Source of the DNA: Bacillota bacterium
Lineage (GTDB): Bacteria > Bacillota > Clostridia > Acetivibrionales > DSM-1351
NCBI GenBank assembly: GCA_023436485.1
Contig: JAEZIU010000332.1
Location: 1-6,474 of the forward strand
DNA: 6,474 bases
Direction of reading: 5' to 3'
Shown: positions 1-4,432 of the stretch, piece after piece
Position numbering within the stretch: the stretch's first letter is position 1
Layout of the letters: each line of letters begins with the position of its first letter
The notes under the pieces: model-generated
The model's input: only the letters and a program-made list of their open reading frames with translations
Database searches by the model: none
Told to the model about the DNA's origin: nothing
Program-made: the position numbers and the translations under genes

Positions 1-10
1 AATTTATTGC

Positions 11-16
11 AGGAGG
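11..16 (+). promoter_or_regulatory. Ribosome binding site of hom
   Basis: AGGAGG lies six bases before the ATG at 23. It is a near-perfect Shine-Dalgarno match and fixes the start of homoserine dehydrogenase. The 10 bases before it show no gene end or promoter; too little upstream sequence is present to say whether hom is first in its operon. Confidence 0.85.
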
Positions 17-22
17 GTTTTT

Positions 23-1267
23 ATGGTTAATGTAGCTATTCTAGGTTACGGAGTTGTTGGCTCCGGTGTTGCAGAGGTTATTAAGAAAAATAGTGAAAGC
101 ATAAGACAGCGTGCAGGAACAGACATAAAAGTAAAGTGGATATTGGATGTAAGAGATTTTCCTGATAGTCCTGACAAGGATGTTCTTACCAAAAATGCAG
201 ATGACGTTTTCAATGACAGTGAAGTAAGTATTGTAGTAGAAACCATAGGAGGGGCAAGGATTGCCCATGACTTTACAAAAAGGGCTCTTATGTCAGGTAA
301 AAGTGTTGTAACTTCCAACAAGGAGCTTGTTGCAACCCATGGACCTGAGTTGCTGCAAATGGCAAAGGATAATGGCGTTAGCTATCTGTTTGAAGCGAGT
401 GTCGGAGGCGGTATTCCTATAATACGTCCTTTGAACCAATGTCTGGCAGCAAACGAGATAAACGGTATAACAGGGATACTCAATGGAACTACAAATTATA
501 TACTTACACAAATGAGAAAAGAAGGCAAAAGCTTCGAAACTGCACTCAAGGAAGCTCAGCAGAACGGCTATGCGGAGCAGAATCCTACGGCTGATGTTGA
601 AGGCCACGATGCCTGCAGGAAAATTGCTATTTTATCATCTATTGCATATAATGAATTTGTTGATTGTGAAAACATATACACTGAAGGCATAACAAAAATA
701 ACTGTTGACGACATGAAATATGCCGATGCCATAGACGGGGTTATAAAGTTAATCGCCGTTAGCAAAAAGTCCAACGGTAGAATATTTGCACGTGTTTCAC
801 CTGCCATAATACCTAACGAACATCCTCTTTCAAACGTTGAAGATGTTTTTAATGCCATTGTTGTTAATGGCGATGCTGTAGGAGATGCAATGTTCTATGG
901 AAGAGGGGCCGGAAAATTGCCTACTGCAAGTGCCGTTGTAGCCGATGTGATAGATATAGCAAAACATCCGGGCTTTGGTACAGCAGGTGTGTGGGTGAGA
1001 ACTCAGGGAAATAACATACTTCCCGTGGAACAAAGCACTACAAAATTTCTGGTCAGGGTTAAGGCTGGAAATATTGCAGATGCAAAGAAGCATGTTTCTT
1101 CAATATTCGGAGAAACTGAATTTATAGAATTACATTCCAAAGTAAAAGACAATGAATTTGCATTTGTAAGTGGTAAAATAGAAGAAAGCCAATTCAACAC
1201 AAAGCTTGACAAACTTGAATCTGCACCGGACATAACAGTATTAAACAGAATAAGGATTGAAGAATAG
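23..1267 (+). CDS. hom: Homoserine dehydrogenase
   Basis: This cytoplasmic enzyme reduces aspartate semialdehyde to homoserine with NAD(P)H, at the branch leading to threonine, methionine and isoleucine. The 414-residue protein starts with a Rossmann nucleotide-binding motif, GYGVVGSGV at residues 8-16. The SNKELVA segment carries Lys100, matching the conserved active-site lysine of the family. The substrate-binding and dimer region includes GGGIPIIRPL (128-137), NGTTNYIL (154-161) and DVEGHDACRK (191-200). Glu185, Asp196 and Lys200 keep the spacing of the catalytic Glu/Asp/Lys set known from yeast homoserine dehydrogenase. Residues of about 341-414 look like a C-terminal ACT-type regulatory domain, so threonine feedback inhibition is likely but inferred. 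Length fits the ACT-containing bacterial form. The start is set by AGGAGG six bases upstream. The stop TAG directly abuts the next gene's ATG. No defect is seen. Confidence 0.96.
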   Translation: MVNVAILGYGVVGSGVAEVIKKNSESIRQRAGTDIKVKWILDVRDFPDSPDKDVLTKNADDVFNDSEVSIVVETIGGARIAHDFTKRALMSGKSVVTSNKELVATHGPELLQMAKDNGVSYLFEASVGGGIPIIRPLNQCLAANEINGITGILNGTTNYILTQMRKEGKSFETALKEAQQNGYAEQNPTADVEGHDACRKIAILSSIAYNEFVDCENIYTEGITKITVDDMKYADAIDGVIKLIAVSKKSNGRIFARVSPAIIPNEHPLSNVEDVFNAIVVNGDAVGDAMFYGRGAGKLPTASAVVADVIDIAKHPGFGTAGVWVRTQGNNILPVEQSTTKFLVRVKAGNIADAKKHVSSIFGETEFIELHSKVKDNEFAFVSGKIEESQFNTKLDKLESAPDITVLNRIRIEE

Positions 1268-1810
1268 ATGAGAATTTCAACTAAAAAATTAGTACTTTGT
1301 GCATTAATGACGGCAATCGTTTTTTTAATTACTTTTGCTCCGTTTTTGCAAGTACCCAGTCCTATATCTCAGGGCTATTATAATGTTGGTGACACAGCTG
1401 TAATGATAGCAGCTGTTTTACTTGGAAGAAGGTTTGGTTTTGTAGCCGGGGCGTTTGGGTCGGCTTTGGCTGATCTTGCTCACGGGTCATTCATTTTTAT
1501 ACCTATAACATTTATTGTTAAAGGCATCGAGGGTTATATAGTAGGTGCGATTGCTCGGAAAAAAGGTGAACACGAGCCATCTACCCTTAGAAAAACCCTT
1601 GCTGTATCAATTGGAGCTTTAGAAATGGTTTTAGGGTACTTTATATTTGAACTTGTATTTCTAAGGATGGTTGACAAATCCTTATCAGTTATTGCTGTAA
1701 TTGCTGACTTGCCGGGAAATCTGATTCAGGGAGCTCTAAGTGCAGTACTTGCAATGATTTTTCTAACTGTATTATACAGGACAAAGGCGGTTAAAAACTT
1801 ATTACGATAA
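1268..1810 (+). CDS. ECF transporter S component (substrate-binding membrane subunit), substrate unknown
   Basis: The 180-residue protein is strongly hydrophobic, with about five or six membrane segments (roughly residues 8-27, 40-53, 56-72, 75-95, 110-133, 150-170). The run from Gly36 to Lys98 is typical of the small S components of energy-coupling factor vitamin transporters, especially the HmpT/DUF1393-like group: YNVGD, LLGRRFGFVAGAFGSALAD, then FIVKGIEGYIVG. S components bind a vitamin or other micronutrient in the membrane and associate with a shared EcfA-EcfA'-EcfT module, which is not encoded here. The ATG follows the hom stop with no spacer. The only purine-rich site is AAGGA at 1252-1256, 11 bases upstream inside hom, so translation probably depends on coupling to hom. 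The gene ends at a strong terminator. The fold class is fairly sure; the substrate (hydroxymethylpyrimidine, pyridoxine, riboflavin or other) cannot be read from the sequence. Confidence 0.82.
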   Translation: MRISTKKLVLCALMTAIVFLITFAPFLQVPSPISQGYYNVGDTAVMIAAVLLGRRFGFVAGAFGSALADLAHGSFIFIPITFIVKGIEGYIVGAIARKKGEHEPSTLRKTLAVSIGALEMVLGYFIFELVFLRMVDKSLSVIAVIADLPGNLIQGALSAVLAMIFLTVLYRTKAVKNLLR

Positions 1811-1815
1811 AAAAG

Positions 1816-1847
1816 AAAGCCGGAAGATTAATAAATCTCCGGCTTTT
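1816..1847. terminator. Bidirectional intrinsic terminator
   Basis: AAAGCCGG (1816-1823) pairs with CCGGCTTT (1839-1846). The stem continues after a bulged A1824 as AGATT/AATCT, closed by an AATA loop. On the plus strand the stem ends in TTTT. On the minus strand it is followed by TTTCTTTTTT (complement of the A-tract 1809-1818). It therefore can end both the hom/ECF transcript and the convergent minus-strand gene, whose stop is 11 bases from it. Confidence 0.88.
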
Positions 1848-1857
1848 ATGCTATCAT

Positions 1858-3246
1858 TTAATTTTTTAATACATCAGCATCTATTTCACAAAGGTCTTTA
1901 GTAACCAATCTTACTGCAATATCCGTTTTTTGGGGCAGCCCGGCTTTTGGAATGCTAATTATCTGTACTCCTTTTCTACAGGGAGTACCTGTTACAATTA
2001 TATTATTTTCAAACAAATGTACAGAATCCACAGAGAAATTCCTTATAAAAAGTCCTGCATTCTTTTTGCTTATGGCAGGACTCTTCTCAAAAAAGCCCAG
2101 TTCTCCGTACAAGTCACTTACGACATCAGAGTCCGAAGGAAGTACAAAAATTTCTTTCATATTAAGATAGATTTTTCTGGGAACATAGCACCATTCAATG
2201 TCGTAATTTTTCTTCCATACAGGATGGTAGACCGGATTCTTATACATTAAGTTACTGTAAAGTACCTTATGTGCAACAGGCTTTGAGCTGTTAAATGACT
2301 CTTCCAAATCTATGTTTGTATCAAGGACATCAGATGTCTGATAGCCTCCGTTTTGCTGAAAATAGATTTCTTGTGAGGAATTTGAAATATAGTGTGTCAA
2401 TTCCTGACGCAACCGAACATTTTGTTTGGATAGATTTGAGTTGTTTTCTGAAGATGTTAAGATAGTATCATCATCTGTACCGTAATCTTCCGTTGCCTTC
2501 TCAATATTACCAAAAACTACATTTTGGTAATCCAATTCATAGCCCGCCGGAGTGCATAACTGTACAGTAATATTATCATAATTATTGATATCATCCTTTT
2601 TAACAGAAATTATCCGAACCCCCCTTTTTGTAGGTTTTCCTGAAAAAACAATTTTATTGCTATATTGAGCTGCACTCTCTAAATCAAAATCGTAAATAAG
2701 AAAGTTTATATAGTTTTCGTTATCAATGGATATGTTAGGGTAAAATCCCAACTCACCTTCAATATCAAAAATATGTGCTAAATTCCCTGAATAAGTAAAC
2801 AAATTATGTCTTGCATAAATTATTTTTCTTGGAAGATATAGCCATCCGCGGTAATAAGCTTGTCTCCATGAATTAACATATATCGGCCTTTGGTAGTCTT
2901 CATCGGAATAAATGGTATTATAAGAAAGTGAGTTTCCGGAATTAAGTATGTTTGCGGGCTGAATATCTTTAGTATCAGACGCATTTTTTGTAACACTTGT
3001 ATTCCTGAAATCATCCTCATAGAGAATTTTATTATCTGCTGGAACAATGGAAGACAAAATTTCTTTCAGTCGCTTATTCTCACTTTGAGGACCGGAAATG
3101 GACTGTGGCTTTACCGGAATGTCTTTAGTGGCTGTTTTTGGAAATTCCAGCATAGTGATACCAGCAGCAGAGAGTATAATAAATATAATAGAAATAGCCA
3201 GTATTGTAAGTTTTTGTTTATTGGTAATCATAATAAGCCGATTCAT
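1858..3246 (-). CDS. Unrecognised membrane-anchored protein with two copies of an unknown module
   Basis: The family of this 462-residue protein is not recognised. A basic N-terminus (MNRLIMITNKQK) is followed by one hydrophobic segment, residues 13-32, without a lipobox or a convincing cleavage site. This suggests a type II membrane anchor with the remainder outside the cell. The rest is an internal duplication: residues about 56-240 and 275-455 align at a constant offset of 217. Shared landmarks are YLPRKI/YVPRKI (137-142, 354-359), GELGF (164-168, 381-385), the SGKPTKRGVRIIS and TGTPCRKGVQIIS segments (from 202 and 419), and a short helical NxRL start (57-60, 276-279). A polar, Asp/Ser/Asn-rich linker at about 245-275 joins them. 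No catalytic signature is evident, so a binding or structural role is more likely than an enzyme, but this is a guess. The start is supported by AAAGGAGG five bases upstream. It is divergent from the yerC-like gene. Confidence 0.85.
   Translation of the reverse strand: MNRLIMITNKQKLTILAISIIFIILSAAGITMLEFPKTATKDIPVKPQSISGPQSENKRLKEILSSIVPADNKILYEDDFRNTSVTKNASDTKDIQPANILNSGNSLSYNTIYSDEDYQRPIYVNSWRQAYYRGWLYLPRKIIYARHNLFTYSGNLAHIFDIEGELGFYPNISIDNENYINFLIYDFDLESAAQYSNKIVFSGKPTKRGVRIISVKKDDINNYDNITVQLCTPAGYELDYQNVVFGNIEKATEDYGTDDDTILTSSENNSNLSKQNVRLRQELTHYISNSSQEIYFQQNGGYQTSDVLDTNIDLEESFNSSKPVAHKVLYSNLMYKNPVYHPVWKKNYDIEWCYVPRKIYLNMKEIFVLPSDSDVVSDLYGELGFFEKSPAISKKNAGLFIRNFSVDSVHLFENNIIVTGTPCRKGVQIISIPKAGLPQKTDIAVRLVTKDLCEIDADVLKN
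1882..2424 (-). other. Second copy of the duplicated protein module
   Basis: This encodes residues 275-455 of the minus-strand membrane protein. Aligned with the first copy it keeps Trp344, the YVPRKI segment, GELGF, a following N-F pattern and the GVQIIS strand. It lacks several acidic residues of copy one. Identity is visible only at protein level; the DNA has diverged, so the duplication is old. Module edges are approximate. Confidence 0.7.
2527..3081 (-). other. First copy of the duplicated protein module
   Basis: This encodes residues 56-240 of the minus-strand membrane protein, immediately after the anchor and a short linker. Landmarks are NKRL (57-60), Trp127, YLPRKI (137-142), GELGF (164-168) and GVRIIS (209-214). 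All but the first recur 217 residues later in the second copy; NKRL recurs as NVRL 219 residues later. Edges are approximate. Confidence 0.7.
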
Positions 3247-3250
3247 ATAT

Positions 3251-3258
3251 TCCTCCTT
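3251..3258 (-). promoter_or_regulatory. Ribosome binding site of the minus-strand membrane protein
   Basis: On the minus strand this reads AAAGGAGGA, five bases before the ATG at 3246. It decides the start in favour of the first Met rather than the Met at residue 6. Confidence 0.8.
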
Positions 3259-3283
3259 TTAAACTTTAGTAAATCCGCTTGTC

Positions 3284-3312
3284 ACAATATATAGTTATTC
3301 ATTAACCCGCAA
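3284..3312 (-). promoter_or_regulatory. Possible sigma-A promoter of the minus-strand membrane protein
   Basis: On the minus strand, TTGCGG (3312-3307) and TATTGT (3289-3284) are separated by 17 bases. This would start transcription near 3277 and leave a leader of about 30 bases before the ATG at 3246. Both boxes are only partial consensus matches. A TATAAT on the same strand (3318-3313) is an alternative -10 but has no good -35. Confidence 0.35.
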
Positions 3313-3356
3313 TTATAGAATTGGAACAATGTAGAAAAGCGTAGTTTTGTAGAACC

Positions 3357-3385
3357 TTGACTGATTTATAAAAAGCTGTTATTGT
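3357..3385 (+). promoter_or_regulatory. Likely sigma-A promoter for the candidate structured RNA
   Basis: TTGACT (3357-3362, five of six consensus bases) and TATTGT (3380-3385, four of six) are separated by exactly 17 bases. The predicted start at about 3391-3392 falls at the first bases of the long closing helix of the RNA described next. This agreement between promoter and RNA end supports both calls. It may also be the promoter of the yerC-like gene and secA. Confidence 0.55.
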
Positions 3386-3388
3386 ATC

Positions 3389-3542
3389 TTTATAACGCAT
3401 CAATTCAGAGATAATTTTTTGACTGTAGAAAAATTTTCTTGCCTTAACTGCGTTTCAGAGAGGGGAGATATGTGCTCGCCGCCTGGAACAAAACGGCATC
3501 TGCCATCTGTAGAGGTGGGAGACATTATTGCATCGTTATAAA
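3389..3542 (+). ncRNA. Candidate structured RNA of unresolved class
   Basis: TTTATAACG at 3389-3397 is the exact reverse complement of CGTTATAAA at 3534-3542, giving a perfect 9-bp helix that closes about 136 bases. Inside are a hairpin AATTTTT/AAAAATT (3413-3419 with 3429-3435), a GCCG/CGGC hairpin with a 12-base loop (3478-3481 with 3494-3497), and CCATCT/AGGTGG with a GTAG loop (3503-3508 with 3513-3518). The segment 3441-3523 is clearly richer in G and C than its AT-rich surroundings and encodes no convincing protein, as expected for a conserved RNA. A promoter ends just before the closing helix. Known riboswitch signatures and a T-box were not found. Candidates are a raiA-motif RNA, suggested only by the position upstream of secA, or 6S RNA. 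It may be a free RNA or a leader of the yerC-like gene. Exact ends are uncertain, especially if transcription starts at 3391-3392 and trims the helix. Confidence 0.55.
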
Positions 3543-3579
3543 TAAATTATAAAGAAATATTATTTGCTTTTATAATGTT

Positions 3580-3584
3580 AGGAG
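3580..3584 (+). promoter_or_regulatory. Ribosome binding site that sets the yerC-like start
   Basis: AGGAG lies eight bases before the ATG at 3593. It places the start there rather than at the in-frame ATG at 3575, which lies upstream of the site and would add six residues (MLGVLT) not typical of the family. Confidence 0.8.
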
Positions 3585-3592
3585 TTTTAACT

Positions 3593-3889
3593 ATGAATTC
3601 CAAGTTAAGGGATGAACATACGGACAGTTTATTTGATGCAATTTTACTTTTAAAGGATAGAGAAGAATGTTATAATTTCTTTGAAGATCTTTGCACTATT
3701 GCAGAACTTAAAGCTTTGGCACAAAGGCTTCAGGTAGCAAAAATGTTAAGGGAAAAGAGAACGTATACCGAGATTTGTGAACAAACCGGTGCCAGTACAG
3801 CTACCATAAGCAGGGTTAACAGATGTCTTGTTTACGGTGCTGACGGGTATAATACCGTACTAGATAGATTGCAAGAGAAAGATGGGTAA
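3593..3889 (+). CDS. TrpR/YerC/YecD-family DNA-binding regulator
   Basis: This small protein of 98 residues belongs to the YerC/YecD branch of the Trp-repressor superfamily, common in Firmicutes. It is almost entirely helical. A dimerising first part (residues 8-35, with the FFEDLCTIAELKALAQRL stretch at 29-46 typical of the family) precedes a helix-turn-helix at about 57-79: YTEICEQTGASTATISRVNRC. The recognition helix holds ASTATISRVNR. Length matches the family. Unlike TrpR itself, the effector of YerC proteins is not established, so tryptophan control should not be assumed. It is preceded by a candidate structured RNA and followed after four bases by a small membrane-protein gene, then secA. 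Autoregulation through the upstream region is plausible but inferred. Confidence 0.9.
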   Translation: MNSKLRDEHTDSLFDAILLLKDREECYNFFEDLCTIAELKALAQRLQVAKMLREKRTYTEICEQTGASTATISRVNRCLVYGADGYNTVLDRLQEKDG

Positions 3890-3893
3890 ATGA

Positions 3894-4301
3894 ATGTTTA
3901 GGAAGCTATTTTTAAGTATAATCATATTATCAGCATTGGCCTCAGAAAATGGGGTTTATAATGCTGCTGATTTTTTCGACTTATACTTGGTAAATCTTAC
4001 ACATTTTAATATGATTCAGGAAAGCAGAAGTGCTATTTCTGTTTTAGAATCACAAAAAGAGGACTCTTTAAGTAGAAAAGGAAAACCTCTTTCATTTTTT
4101 AAGGCAATTTCTGAAGATGCCTTAAAAAGAGAAATGCCAAATAATAACAGACATGGGGAACTTGCGTTGCTGATGTCTGTTTCTATTGCAATTATAAGTC
4201 TTTTAGTATTTGTTTATTTTAATTCAAATATAAATAAAACTATTTTTTCAAAAAGAGCCTTAATCAGCCGATCTGATTCCTCACCGCCTATTTTCTGCTA
4301 A
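3894..4301 (+). CDS. Unrecognised small membrane protein
   Basis: This 135-residue protein is not recognised. It begins with a short hydrophobic segment (residues about 5-17, after MFRK) ending in ALAS, which could be a signal peptide or an anchor. A polar middle of about 70 residues is rich in Ser, Glu and Lys. A clear membrane helix follows at about 89-109 (LALLMSVSIAIISLLVFVYF), then a basic tail, KRALISRSDSS, ending in Cys. If the N-terminus is cleaved, the middle would be extracellular and the tail cytoplasmic. The ATG is four bases after the yerC-like stop, with only a weak site (GATGGG) upstream, so translation is probably coupled. Its position between a regulator and secA is the only functional clue. 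A real gene is likely because of the spacing and the coherent two-segment topology. Confidence 0.68.
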   Translation: MFRKLFLSIIILSALASENGVYNAADFFDLYLVNLTHFNMIQESRSAISVLESQKEDSLSRKGKPLSFFKAISEDALKREMPNNNRHGELALLMSVSIAIISLLVFVYFNSNINKTIFSKRALISRSDSSPPIFC

Positions 4302-4307
4302 TTTTGT

Positions 4308-4355
4308 AATATCCCAAAATTATGGGGTTATTTTCGTGTAGCCAATTTTGATATT
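4308..4355 (+). repeat. Imperfect inverted repeat between the small membrane gene and secA
   Basis: AATATCccAAAATTatGG (4308-4325) can pair with CCAATTTTGATATT (4342-4355) with two unpaired dinucleotides in the left arm. A shorter alternative pairs AATATCCC (4308-4315) with GGGGTTATT (4324-4332), followed by TTTCG. It could be a weak terminator or attenuator separating secA from the upstream genes, but the T-tract is poor and the stem is AT-rich. Confidence 0.35.
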
Positions 4356-4376
4356 AAAAAATACAGGGTAATAAGT
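4348..4376 (+). promoter_or_regulatory. Weak possible promoter for secA
   Basis: TTGATA at 4348-4353 is a fair -35 box. The matching -10 region at 17 bases is ATAAGT, a poor match; TAATAA (4369-4374) is better but only 15 bases away. It is noted because secA may need its own promoter if the inverted repeat upstream reduces readthrough. Confidence 0.2.
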
Positions 4377-4418
4377 CTGTGTTTTTATAGCTTAAAAATT
4401 TATACCCTTGCGGGTCAT

Positions 4419-4423
4419 GGAGG
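4419..4423 (+). promoter_or_regulatory. Ribosome binding site of secA
   Basis: GGAGG lies nine bases before the ATG at 4433. It supports this start, from which the protein reads MVKNFIEKIIGSYSDRELKR, the usual short N-terminal helix of SecA. Confidence 0.8.
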
Positions 4424-4432
4424 TTTATAGAT

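Noticed and set aside
46..1233. Several minus-strand open frames of 75-104 codons opposite hom
   Set aside because: They overlap a well-supported gene, lack ribosome binding sites and family-like composition, and are shadows of hom codons.
1930..2250. Plus-strand open frames opposite the minus-strand membrane protein
   Set aside because: The minus-strand frame has a strong ribosome site, a clean anchor and an internal protein repeat. The opposite frames have none of these.
3441..3523. T-box, SAM, glycine or TPP riboswitch in the GC-rich core
   Set aside because: Short stretches such as CAGAGAGGGG and GCCTGGAAC recall parts of these motifs. The T-box antiterminator core, the SAM-I core, tandem glycine signatures and a downstream terminator are all missing.
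3571..3576. Perfect TATAAT that could be the -10 box of the yerC-like gene
   Set aside because: A start about seven bases on would fall inside the ribosome binding site at 3580-3584, and no -35 box lies 16-18 bases upstream. It is better explained as one arm of the AT-rich repeat ATTATAAA/TTTATAAT.
3575..3592. Six extra N-terminal residues (MLGVLT) from an earlier in-frame ATG of the yerC-like gene
   Set aside because: The AGGAG at 3580-3584 lies downstream of this ATG and is well spaced for the ATG at 3593. The shorter 98-residue product fits the family.
3890..3901. ATG immediately after the yerC-like stop as a start codon
   Set aside because: It reads only three codons before a TAG. The ATG at 3894 opens the 135-codon frame.
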